15,817 nucleotides of DNA. Origin: Beroe ovata. Lineage: Eukaryota; Ctenophora; Nuda; Beroida; Beroidae. Made by a program: the position numbers and the translations under genes. How positions within the stretch are numbered: the first letter of the stretch is position 1; each line of letters opens with the position of its first letter. The stretch lies in NCBI GenBank assembly GCA_946803715.1, contig CAMPET010000004.1, positions 819,738 through 835,554 on the forward strand. The letters run 5' to 3'. Below, piece after piece: positions 1 through 8,893 of this stretch. The notes below the pieces were generated by a model. It saw only the letters and a program-made list of their open reading frames with translations. It did no database searches and was not told where the DNA came from.

Positions 1-792
1 CTTAGTTGTTACGAACGTAAAAAACGTTTTTTTCAAATCGGCGTTAAAAACGTCTTTTTCATATTTCTTCGTTTTAAACGATAAAAACGCTTAAAACGAT
101 AATCATGAATTACCGATGCTAATAAAAAATTAGCCAATTTTTTTGGCACGCGGCCATTTTACAATAATATACATTATGCAATTTTGTACACGCCGCTCGC
201 ATCACACTTAACGTGGTATTTTCAGTAGAGATGTTGCGTTAGGATTTGATTTAAGCACTGACGATCCCATAGCATGGTGGTCAAACTTTGGATGCGAAGT
301 GCCTCAATTGCAGGCATTCGCAATCAAAGTTTTATCACAATGCGTAACGGCATCGCCTTGCGAGACTAATTGGTCTTTGTATGAGTGGATTGTAAATAAG
401 AGGAGGAACCGTCTCAGTGTTGAAAAACAGAAAAATTTAGTATATGTAAATGCTAACTTAAGGTTTGTTAGTAAATTGTAGTTTACATTTTATGTTTTTA
501 TCTCCACCCGTCTTCAGCTCAATGTCACTTGTTTTATTTCTAAGTTTCTAAAGTTCAACAACATGATAAAACACTTAATCTAACTACAAACATACTTTCA
601 AACCTGTACATCTGACAAAAATTTTTGACAAAAAATTTATATCAAATAAGCGTGTGTCGTTTTTTATCGTTTTTTATCGTTTTTTTCAAAATGACGTNGT
701 TGACACCACTATTTGACAGTTGACACCACTTTTTGACAGTTGACACCACTATTTGGCAGTTGACACCACTATTTGACAGTTGACACCACTAT
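1..792 (+). mobile_element. 3' portion of a degenerate hAT-type DNA transposon
   Basis: The stretch contains a transposase C-terminal remnant (212-481) followed by about 220 bases of non-coding T-rich sequence and then a tandem repeat. The strand opposite the repeat reads TAGTGGTGTCAAC, which fits the hAT terminal inverted repeat pattern YARNG. Both flanks of the remnant carry cgttttt-rich motifs, including a shared 14-bp direct repeat (25-38 and 678-691). The left end is outside the window and the right end near 792 is inferred. hAT elements make 8-bp target duplications; the 8 bases after the putative end (793-800 or one base earlier) cannot be tested without the left flank. The family assignment rests on the protein remnant; the boundaries are tentative. 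Confidence 0.6.
212..481 (+). pseudogene. hAT transposase C-terminal dimerisation region, remnant
   Basis: The frame is open from just after a stop at 209-211 to the TAG ending at 481, giving about 89 residues. It reads through DPIAWWSNFG, then a hydrophobic LQAFAIKVLSQ segment, then CETNWSLYEWI, NKRRNRLS and LVYVNANLRF. This order (W-W, L..A..VLS, S.C..NWS.Y..I..K.RNRL, L.Y...NLR) is the hallmark of the hAT C-terminal dimerisation domain, which holds transposase subunits together and forms part of the catalytic fold. No start codon or upstream DNA-binding (BED finger) or catalytic region is visible in the 211 bases before it, and stops interrupt the frame upstream. It is therefore a dead fragment or the last exon of an element that begins outside the window. 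The family is secure; whether any intact copy sits to the left is unknown. Confidence 0.85.
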
Positions 793-793
793 T
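701..793. repeat. 20-bp tandem repeat, about 4.6 copies
   Basis: The unit tgacaccactatttgacagt starts at 701, 721, 741, 761 and 781, and the last copy breaks off after 13 bases. Copies differ by single bases (ttttt for tattt in copy 2, ggc for gac in copy 3). An N lies just before it at 698. The array stops 7 bases before the annexin splice acceptor AG at 799-800. Confidence 0.95.
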
Positions 794-800
794 ATATCAG

Positions 801-2456
801 CACGGCTGGGGCACTAATGAAGATGAGCTGATCCTTTGTCTCATGCTGGTTGTCAATGATCATCAACTACTGAACGCTGTCCGGAATGAATATGAATACA
901 GTGAGTTATGGAGTGACATTGGCTGCCTCATTATAAATGTCAATATGGCGTCAATATGGTCCTGTTCATATCAGGGGGAGTGGGTATTCCGGGCATTTAT
1001 GATAGGCAGCTTGAACAGCTGATTGGTAACAACAATTGTTTCAGTTTATGACCAGGATTTGGAGGAAAGGATTGAGGACGAAACTGGAGGGGACTTTGAG
1101 ACTTTCCTAGTGGAGATTCTAAACCGATCAGAGTTCAACGAATCAGGTGTGAAACTCATATCAACTGTGATGCTGCCTTCTCTGTGCCCCAACCCTGCAG
1201 TTGTAATGTGCAATTGTAAGGGCCGAGACCTTTGGATTGGACATTTACCACTTTCCAAGAATAGATAAAAATCTAGTCCATGGTCGAATCACGTCCCCCC
1301 TCTCTCCCCAGCTCCCATAGACAAAGATCTCATGGAGTCAGATCTTGCTGATCTGGAGACGTTCTTGTTCTCCAGTCCCGCGCAGCTCACAGAGGTGGTG
1401 AAACTGGTCACAGGGCGTAGCCTCAACCATCTAGCGGCTCTCCAAGAAAATTATTACCAGGTATACTGCTGGCATGTTTATTTCATTCCATATGGGGTTT
1501 CATTCATAAAAATTCTAAGAAAGCAGTTGCATTGTTTTAAGACCACGCCTATTGTTGTAAGATCATTGTTTTGAGACCATGGCCGTATTCACTATTTTAG
1601 ATTTGAAATACAATTATTACTGCTCAGGTGAAGAATGAGGAACTTTACTCGAGGTTGGAGCAGATATCATCACACCACACCAGGGACGCGCTTGTGAGCT
1701 TCATGTCAGTGGCATCCAGCTTCCACAGATACCTCGCTTACGAGCTATTCGCTTCAATGGACGTGAGTCAAAGGGGTAACCTACCCACCATTGCTGTGTC
1801 CACTTTCAAAGCTTTCTTTTATTTAAAGTTACCGTGACGGCGTGACAACTATTCTACACACATTATCCGTAATATTGTGTCACGCTATTAGGTGTCACGC
1901 TATTAACGTGACCCCTCACGCGTGGCATCACTCAGGGATCTGGCACGGACGAGGATTCTCTCACTAGTATCATAGTGTCACGTGCAGACAAGGATCTACA
2001 GACGGTGAAGGAGGTGTTTGAGGAAATGACGGGGAGAGAACTCAAAGATATGGTCCATGTGAGTTCTGTTCAGTTTGACAGTGTTTATCAAATTCAATAT
2101 CTTGAAAATTATACCTCAGGTTAAAATACCTCACCTATTTTAGTAGAATGCCTCACATTCTCAAGTATATGTATTGGCCAGTGTTCATCACAAACACATA
2201 GACAACACAAACATTTAGACAACACAAGCACCCAGACAAGTTGTCAACACAAACACTCAGATAACGTACACAGACACCACAAACACTCCATCTCTTCCCT
2301 GAAGCATCATCAGCTGAGTCATGTGCATATCACTCTACCATAGCCACCTGCAGCTCTCACATGAATTCGGTCTTTCTAAGATGAAAAAGTCGTCTCATCT
2401 TGCAGTCTGATACGAGCGGAGACTACAGGAAGACACTGCTCAGCATTATCAACTGA
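801..2456 (+). CDS. Annexin, 3' six exons (repeats II-IV), 5' end missing
   Basis: Annexins are cytosolic proteins that bind acidic phospholipid membranes in a calcium-dependent way through four roughly 70-residue repeats. Exons at 801-900, 1045-1146, 1312-1460, 1628-1762, 1936-2058 and 2406-2456 have GT/AG borders and matching phases, and encode 219 residues ending in TGA. Repeat II begins HGWGTNEDEL and carries DETGGDF. Repeat III (VTGRSLNHL, then a YLAYELFASM helix) lacks the usual G-x-GT-D/E loop. Repeat IV has the canonical GSGTDEDSL loop and the SDTSGDYRKTLL ending typical of annexin C-termini. A full annexin core is about 310-320 residues, so repeat I and the N-terminal tail (about 90-100 residues) are absent from the window. 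They may lie upstream of the hAT remnant, which would then be intronic, or the gene may be truncated. No canonical AATAAA was seen soon after the stop. Confidence 0.93.
1877..1905. repeat. Short tandem duplication in annexin intron
   Basis: The 14-mer gtgtcacgctatta occurs at 1877-1890 and again at 1892-1905, about 30 bases before the acceptor of the exon that encodes annexin repeat IV. Confidence 0.85.
2188..2290. repeat. Degenerate CA-rich tandem repeat in last annexin intron
   Basis: Imperfect units of roughly 17-20 bases of the type acacaaacaNNNagacaac recur through this part of the 347-base last intron. The decay is too strong to set a firm period. Confidence 0.55.
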
Positions 2457-3218
2457 GAACAACACGACATGCGGTGAATGACCCATGTCCTCATCAACGT
2501 GAGAACTGTGAACGTCATGACTCATGATTTTAGTGAACTATTATGTCATCATCAGTTGACTAACGTGACGTCACACCGCTCACGTGACTATTCCCGCTTC
2601 CTACTGCATGAGACCCATGTCATTATTGATTATAAGTACTACACCCGTGTCATCATGAAGCAGCTATCTCATGCGGCTCAACTTGGGCACCACGAAACTA
2701 TTGATCGAGTATTGGCACATCGCGATATAGCTCCTACGATAGCATATTGTTACGTGTCAGCTTGCATTGTAGACTTTGTATAGTTCTACACGTTGGTTTA
2801 CATTGTAGACTTTGTATAGTTTTACACGTGTGATAAATTCATATTTATCCTTTTATCCACGATCAGAATCGGCAATCGCCGGAATTCACAAAAAATAACA
2901 ATCAAAAGCTTCAATTTGGATAAATATTATAATTCTGATTCAGTTGTACTTCAAGAACCATTCGAACAGTTGCTTAAAAGCTTCGTAGAAGTTTCTGTTC
3001 CATGTAATCATAGTGTCCAGAATCGAAAATATCAATCGTCAATTATGACAGCAAAATGAAAAATATCTCTGATGATTCTATCTTTCAAGTTAGATCGCAC
3101 CATCAAAACCAGGGTTCTTCAATCGGACCCTCATTATAAGCTATGGGTTTGTAAAGGGTCTGTAAAGGCCATAGGGGACTGGGATGGCGGGCCGTTTGGG
3201 AAACATGATCTGCCCGAC
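2457..3218. other. Intergenic region between convergent genes
   Basis: This holds the 3' flanks, and presumably the 3' UTRs, of the annexin (+) and the secreted-protein gene (-). The plus strand is open at 2478-2783, but the translation has no recognisable domain. Two CACGTG sites (2581, 2825) and a 36-bp-period duplication occur here. No canonical polyadenylation hexamer was found for either gene. Confidence 0.6.
2765..2829. repeat. Tandem duplication, 36-bp period
   Basis: A 29-base segment beginning cattgtagactttgtatag occurs at 2765-2793 and 2801-2829, with one difference (ttctacac versus tttacac-type). Confidence 0.9.
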
Positions 3219-3902
3219 CTATCCTCGGGTTTGCTGGCCATTCTTGTACAGGATGTTGTCCCCCGAGATACAGGCAGAGCTCTCCTTCGCATCAAAATCT
3301 ATGAGGTCGTAGCACTCCTGATCGTTACGGCACCTTCCGACAACCACACCTATAGTGGGAAAATGATGAGGGTCCAGTTGATTATTATGTGAAAATGGGG
3401 GAAACTGTGCACGTTAGTTCACACTGTGTCAGATTAGTTTCACGGTTATTATGTTCTGATCAAGGACAACTTCCAACACACCTGGTTTGAGTGTGGGCGT
3501 GGCCCATTTTCTCTCGGTCACAATGCACTTCCGCTTCCCCTCACCGTTCACAGTAACCTCGTCACTGCACTGCTTCCAGCACTCTCTGTTCTGTATATGG
3601 GATGATATCTTAGTGAGGAGATACAGTATATGGGAAGAAAAAGTATCTAGATACTAGCTAGGGCATATATCAATTACCGCAGTAATTTCCCCAGTTTTCC
3701 AACACACAATTTCATATTACAAACTCAAGAATGATCCCACACTTACAATGCACCCGTAGCTACAGAATGAGCCAGCAGCATCGCACGCACCCACCACATA
3801 TTGACCGGGCTGTTGGTACGCGCACCCCAGACGATCTGACGCAGCCTGCACCAGGCACAGCGATAGCACGAGGAGTGGTGCGAGGAGGGTGCGAGGTAAC
3901 AT
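3219..3902 (-). CDS. Small secreted cysteine-rich protein, three exons, family unassigned
   Basis: The exons, in gene order, are 3747-3902, 3482-3590 and 3219-3349. The borders are GT/AG (donors GTAAGT and GTGTGT; acceptors TACAG and TATAG) and the phases agree, giving 131 residues. The protein opens with a clear signal peptide (MLPRTLLAPLLVLSLCLVQA), probably cleaved near residues 20-22. The mature part has ten cysteines at about 27, 40, 47, 51, 56, 60, 74, 95, 101 and 115, an even number that suits disulfide pairing, and no transmembrane segment. Residues 33-47 and 89-101 share the pattern PG-x(0,1)-VVG-x-C, which hints at an internal duplication. The C-terminal 16 residues are polar and cysteine-free. 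I do not recognise the family; a single-domain von Willebrand C-like fold or another extracellular disulfide module is possible but unproven. The chosen ATG is supported by the signal peptide. Confidence 0.8.
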
Positions 3903-3910
3903 CAGCTAGA

Positions 3911-4008
3911 GAGAGGGGTATGAGGGGGTATAAGGGGTGAGAGGGGTATGAGGGGGTTTTAGAGAAAGGGGTATGATAGGGGTGAGAGGGGTATTAGAGG
4001 GGTACTAT
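3911..4008. repeat. Purine-rich minisatellite upstream of the secreted-protein gene
   Basis: Units based on gagaggggtatgagggggt, initially with a 28-bp period (3911 and 3939) and then decaying, run up to the start region of the minus-strand gene. On the gene's strand this is a long pyrimidine tract ending in CTCTCTCTAG three bases before the ATG, which resembles a splice acceptor. Confidence 0.85.
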
Positions 4009-4011
4009 ATG

Positions 4012-5300
4012 AATCGCCAAACAAGCTCAAACCAAAATTAGGAAATTAGATAAATGAGGTTTCCCAGTGAATCACAGAATAATATTCGTATGGAGACAGC
4101 GGTGCTGAGTTCCATATGAAAAGGAGGAATGGAGTGTGGGCTTGTAAGCCCCTAACCCCACGTCACGGTCATGCCTTATCACAAATTTAATGGTCCACCC
4201 CCACTCTCTCCCACAGTCCCACATAGCGCCTTGCACTGTTACAGCTATTGTAACCAACTCCTGAATAAGTCATCATCGACAGTCAGTGGGCGAATATAAT
4301 CCCTATAATTTGCTATTGCTAAGAATTGCACTCGTGTAGTGATGACTTTTATCCGTGGCGTATTTGAATAAAACATGCACAATGACAAGCCCTCCTGCAG
4401 CAGACCTAGGTGACGCCTACTGCAGCAATCGAGGTTTTGTAGCACTGCACTATGGTAACAGGTGAAGGGCGCAGCTCTGAAATAGTCTTACAGTAGCTAT
4501 TATTACTGTTAGCACGATGAGCGCATGCTTAGGTCAGGTGCAAATTAGCAGGGAAAAGTGAGGTTCAAACTTAGCAGAATAGTTGGATCAGGATATACGA
4601 TAAAGAACAACCGAGTCCCCGGGCCAACAGAATAATAGTTCTCACCACAACATTAGAATCATCCAGGGCGACAGATCAGCCACGTGATTAAGATTAGAAG
4701 ATATGATTCGAATTAGAAAGTAAATTTAGAAGATAATTAGGAGGTTAATTAGAGGGGCAGGAAAATAGTCATTGTCCTCATAGATGAGGGTGTTCTATAT
4801 TTTCTAGTTCAACTCCTAACCCCAGGATAAGGGTGTAGATTTCACTGTTTCCTCCGCCACACGTATGAAGAACAGCCACCACTGAATGCTTGATAGTGGT
4901 GCCTCTTTCATAGCTCACTCTGATTGGTCAGCAGCTACCTGGTTAGTGAGGCTCGTAGCCCCGCCCTCCGGAGTTACCATGGTTACCAGCTGTACCATCT
5001 GGCGCTGCGTAGCCCAGCCTAGTGGTGTTACAGACCCAGGTGTGTATTAGCATGCCACTTAGTTTTCTTGGTTGTAAGGACACAAAAATTTCTAAAAAAT
5101 CAAAATCGGAGGCATATAATTATGGGGTAAAAATGGAACTGGTAGTAATGAAAGTGAAAAAGAACTTTGAGTCGAAACTGCTGCATATTTTTGTTATGAT
5201 GACATTTGATCGTAACAACAGCAACACCGATCTAAACCCTTTAAGTTTAAATAACAACCCTGCCCTGTTGATTATTAACTGCCTGTTGACATTGTCAATA
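4012..5300. other. Non-coding stretch upstream of the secreted-protein gene
   Basis: No reading frame here has domain-like content or plausible splice structure. It includes one CACGTG (4681) and a short GC-richer patch near 4920-5040. Open frames at 4072-4257, 4245-4445 (both -) and 5022-5324 (+) look like chance. Confidence 0.5.
4923..4966. promoter_or_regulatory. Possible promoter-like patch: inverted CCAAT and GC box
   Basis: ATTGG (an inverted CCAAT box) starts at 4923, and GCCCCGCCC, an Sp1-type GC box in reverse, is at 4958-4966. An imperfect RFX-like dyad follows at 4973-4987. The patch is about 1 kb upstream of the minus-strand secreted-protein ATG. No transcript evidence is available, so this is only a candidate. 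Confidence 0.2.
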
Positions 5301-5339
5301 CACACGCACACACACGCACACTGACACACACACACACAT
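5301..5339. repeat. (CA)n microsatellite, interrupted
   Basis: An almost continuous CA run with occasional CG and TG interruptions. Confidence 0.95.
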
Positions 5340-5404
5340 TGCACAACCCCATAGCGACTAGTAGCATTACCCTAACAACCATTGTGTTCCTGTGACATCA
5401 CTAC

Positions 5405-5440
5405 CACGTGAAAACACGTGATTCACCCATGGGTCACGTG
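5405..5440. promoter_or_regulatory. Cluster of three CACGTG E-boxes
   Basis: CACGTG lies at 5405-5410, 5415-5420 and 5435-5440. The first two are exactly 10 bases apart (one helical turn) and the third is 20 further on, so all three face the same side of the helix. CACGTG is the core bound by bHLH-zip factors such as the MYC/MAX, USF and MITF/TFEB families. Binding here is inferred. Confidence 0.4.
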
Positions 5441-7454
5441 AGGCGATGCAAACAAATGGCAATTTATTAGTAGTACACTAATACTAAGTTAAATATGACA
5501 TGGTCATAGTGTATATTGTCATAGTGACAGTGTGTATGGTCATACTCATAGTATAGTATGGTGTTGTGCCATGGCGATTGTGAGGGTTGGAAAGATAGAG
5601 TGAGCTGTGAGGGTTTTTTCTATCTGAATTCTATACGGTTGTGATAGATATCACCAATCACCATATCTTGACCCGTGACAGGCCAGATGATGACACCATG
5701 ATGACAGTTGACAAGCTGAGGCAACTCAGATTAACACCATTACGTTTCCGTGACAAGTAGACAGCAGTAGACTTTAGGAGCGATCTCAGATCGTTCCGAG
5801 TCCAAACAAGAAAATTGTGCCCCCTCCACCGCTTTTTATTGCACGTGCAAACAACTGACCCATTAATCAAGATTCACGTTGTCCCTCGATAGATTAGATT
5901 AGAATATGACAATGTCACCATCATATCATTCCATCACGTGACATATAGTTGTTTTTGTTGCTGCATGAGCAACCTAGTATAATCATGATTACAGAGTAGC
6001 TTGTGTTTGTCCAGAGATGGCAGAATTTTTGCAGTTTTCATTCAGCAACTTTCAATACAATTTCCTACGAAGGATTAATATAAGTAGGCTCGAGCAACAA
6101 GGTTGCATCACATGCTTATGGATCGAAAACTTTGTTGTCAGTCACACAGTTGTTTCAATAGGATTGAGTAGCTTGATTTGATGAAATCGTATTATAGACC
6201 CTTGATTTCTGATTGCAATGATTATATTGAACTGTTGAGTGTTGAACCTTAGGGACATAATCTTAAACTATAGTCAACTGTATAGTAGCCTATATTGATA
6301 ATTGTCCCGGGTTATAGTTACTAGATCGGAGCAGGTGATTGGGACCCAAAAGTATTACCTATTCTCACTATGTCAAAGGTCAATGACGACTTCTTGGCTG
6401 CTGGTTCGAGCTGCTTGAACATCATGTAAAAAGTCACACAAGGCGAAAGAGATAAGGTTGTCCTTCCTGCAAAAGTCAAATAGGAGAAAGAAGCTAGACA
6501 AAAGAGCGCAACTATAACAAGGGAACGTTGTGGAAAGGAGTTATAAACAAAAGAAATAAAAGATAAGAGACAATAATAAGACGCCCATACAAGCTATGAT
6601 AGATATAGCAAGGATTTAAATTTGACAACACTGAAGTACTAGTAGGTACCCTATATCGAACAAAACACATACGAGCAGGCCACGCCCTCACGGGAAGCGA
6701 GGGGCCACAAGCTGCAGAAAATGAGTAATTACAGACAACACTGCTGGCAGGCAGTATATTCGTATTGACAGTCTCTCCTTGTGGAATTGAGATACATAAT
6801 ATGAAAATTTTATCACGTGATTGTAGTATCTCTGATGACGTGTTCTACGGCCCTATAATCTATGTGTACATGTCTATTGTCTACTAGACCCCATGGCCTA
6901 CAACCTAGATATAATAGTATAATAACCTTGTCCTACACTATTGCAGTTGTCTGTTTAGGAAGCCAGGTTGCTTTTCCTCCCAGCCACCTTAGCCTACATA
7001 ATTATCGTGGTGTGAGTGTCCCCATGAGTGATATGGTTGTTGTTCTGTGTTGCTCAGGAAGGTTGCTCGAATGACAACTCACTAGTCATTATTATCAGTA
7101 ATCAATATATCAGAGAGCAAGGTCTTATCAAACAAGATCCTATCCCGTCACGTGTCACATGCAACTGTGCCAAATATAAGTATACTTAGCATCAGTGATA
7201 TAAGGACCAGATATACTGGTAGGAAGGTGACACTAACTGTCGATGACACTGAATGTCGATTTATACCGCAGAAGACAATACAAAAGAACACTGCTACACT
7301 ATGACACTATACCATTACCATTACTTCTACAATCATCCAGACAGACAAACAGATGAAGACTCACACTCGGACTCACAGCCCACACAGTCCCACAGCCATG
7401 GAGAGACGTACAGACTCCCTGTCCTACAATCTCACACACAAACACACAGAGACA
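5441..7454. other. Long non-coding stretch
   Basis: AT-rich sequence with no recognisable gene on either strand. It holds scattered CACGTG sites (5842, 5935, 6814, 7149), a 14-bp dyad (5641-5654) and loose gtcatagtg-type repeats near 5505-5560. The open frames at 5658-5870 (-) and 6862-7074 (+) have no domain signature. Confidence 0.5.
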
Positions 7455-7548
7455 CAGACAGTTGTGTTTTATACACACACACAAACACAGACAGCAGTGT
7501 TTTATACACACACACAAACACAGACAGTAGTGTTTCACACACAAACAC
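7455..7548. repeat. 33-bp tandem repeat with CA cores
   Basis: Units starting cagacag occur at 7455, 7488 and 7521, each running into gtgttttat and a CACACA tract; the third is shortened. Because 33 is a multiple of three, several frames stay open across the array, which produces repetitive but meaningless open frames. Confidence 0.92.
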
Positions 7549-8076
7549 AAGTCTAGTGGGCGGGGCTATAATACTAATAGTGATCACAACAAAAGAAGGG
7601 ACAACATGTGGTATACATCTGAATTTCCTCATCATTATAAATTGAGTTTTCTAATAACTCTTACATTTACAATCAAACAAAGCTAGCTTTCACAATACTC
7701 AAAGCTAATTATGAATGTCAATTTCAGATATGAATTCGATTTTTCACCACTCATTGTATAGGCAACTTTCAGGTGTAAGTTGAATTCTGTAAAGGATCCG
7801 TATATAGGTTTGCACTCACTTCTTGGACTTGGAGCCCCAAGATCAGAATATAGAAAGGGGTAAGACGAGGACAGGGCACCCTGTAAGACCATGGGAAATA
7901 AATTCTTATGTGCGCAGTTGTCGGCAGGACCGCGGGGCGTCATGTCACATGGGTCCCTTGCAATTGCTGCACGGCTTGTTAACGGGGTTTGGTCGGATAA
8001 GGGAGGTCCGTGTACACATAATTACAAACTTACAACTTTTGCCAACCAAAAGTGACTTTTGTCCACAATTAATCAG
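7549..8076. other. Non-coding stretch before the hairpin cluster
   Basis: A plus-strand frame is open at 7823-8197, but its translation has no recognised domain and it runs into the palindrome, so I do not call a gene. It may be the decayed interior of a mobile element whose end is the hairpin cluster. Confidence 0.4.
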
Positions 8077-8247
8077 TGCACCTGTAGGTGCAGTTGGTGC
8101 ATCTTCGTCAGTTGGCACATCCACGTCTGGCGTAGATGTGCCAACTGACAGTGACTTGTCACACCGATCACACTCATACGTAATTAATTACGTATGAGTG
8201 TGATCGGTGTGACAGACGTCAGATAAAAATTGTTATCAGACGTCTGT
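8077..8247. repeat. Cluster of four consecutive inverted repeats
   Basis: Four stem-forming elements follow one another: TGCACC/GGTGCA at 8077-8092 (4-base loop), 15-bp arms at 8107-8121 and 8135-8149 (13-base loop), a loopless 58-bp perfect palindrome at 8157-8214, and 15-bp arms with one mismatch at 8212-8226 and 8233-8247 (6-base loop). No coding function is apparent. The architecture resembles the structured end of a foldback or Helitron-like or MITE-type element, but no family can be named. Confidence 0.85.
8157..8214. repeat. Perfect 58-bp palindrome
   Basis: The arms 8157-8185 and 8186-8214 are exact reverse complements with no spacer; the centre is TAATTAATTA. The flanking bases (8156 T and 8215 G) break the symmetry. 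Confidence 0.97.
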
Positions 8248-8438
8248 TTTTCGCGCGCGCATTCATCGAATTCGAATTCGAAAGCCGAAACAGATGAACT
8301 TGAGGGTGTAGTTTTTTGAATCCCACCGCCAGGAATAATAAGTTTTGACGAATCCAATACCTCGGATTATGCACAAAGTTTCATGTTCGATAATCAATAA
8401 ATTCACATCGTAACTCTTGCTAAAAACTCACTGTATCT

Positions 8439-8470
8439 ATCATGATAATAAATAGATCATGATAATAAAT
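8439..8470. repeat. 17-bp-period tandem duplication
   Basis: The 15-mer atcatgataataaat occurs at 8439-8453 and 8456-8470. Confidence 0.9.
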
Positions 8471-8848
8471 GGAAAACTCTCCCTCTGGTACTACCGCCGC
8501 GCACCCATATAGATACGGAAATCTACAGTTGCAACCCCAGGGCCACAGGCTATGCGAGATCACAAATCATCTATTAAAAGTTCAAAGAATGGGGAAATGG
8601 AAAAATCCGAACAACCGTGATACAATGATCATTTCTGACCAGTGAAAGTCCTGGAAATTACTGCCACCTGTTATAGGTTTTTCCATCGGAAAGTACAGAC
8701 AATGGGGTACTCGGTAACGTCTGGTACTTTTTTATCATCGTGTAAAACTAAATATTATAATATCGTTCACTGAGGAGTATTCGCACATTCTTGGCTGTAA
8801 ACAATGAACAATGGACTTAGTGAGCGATCAAGCTCAATAGCCCTTTCA

Positions 8849-8893
8849 CACGTGACATGAGAAGCACGTGTTATACTGCCTTTCCTGCACGTG
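8849..8893. promoter_or_regulatory. Second cluster of three CACGTG E-boxes
   Basis: CACGTG lies at 8849-8854, 8865-8870 and 8888-8893. This is the second triple cluster in the gap between the secreted-protein and actinin genes. A regulatory role is inferred from motif density only. Confidence 0.35.

Noticed and set aside
1046-1258. Minus-strand open frame
   Set aside because: Antisense shadow of an annexin exon.
2478-2783. 101-codon open frame after the annexin stop
   Set aside because: No recognisable domain, odd composition rich in His and Thr, and it overlaps a tandem duplication; probably UTR or chance.
3072-3392. 106-codon plus-strand open frame
   Set aside because: It is antisense to exon 3 of the secreted-protein gene, which has a signal peptide upstream, matching phases and splice borders; this frame has none of these.
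4973-4987. RFX X-box-like dyad
   Set aside because: One mismatch in the core half-site and similar gttaccat strings occur elsewhere in the window; too weak to call.
5022-5344. Open frames on both strands around 5022-5344
   Set aside because: They end in the CA microsatellite and show no domain.
6401-6415. GGTTCGAG string as a tRNA B box
   Set aside because: No matching A box or cloverleaf arms nearby.
7253-7645. 130-codon plus-strand frame and its overlapping frames
   Set aside because: Much of it is the translated 33-bp CA repeat; the repeat period, not selection, keeps the frames open.
7823-8197. 124-codon plus-strand frame
   Set aside because: No domain recognised and the 3' third lies in the hairpin cluster; could be a decayed element but not supportable as a gene.
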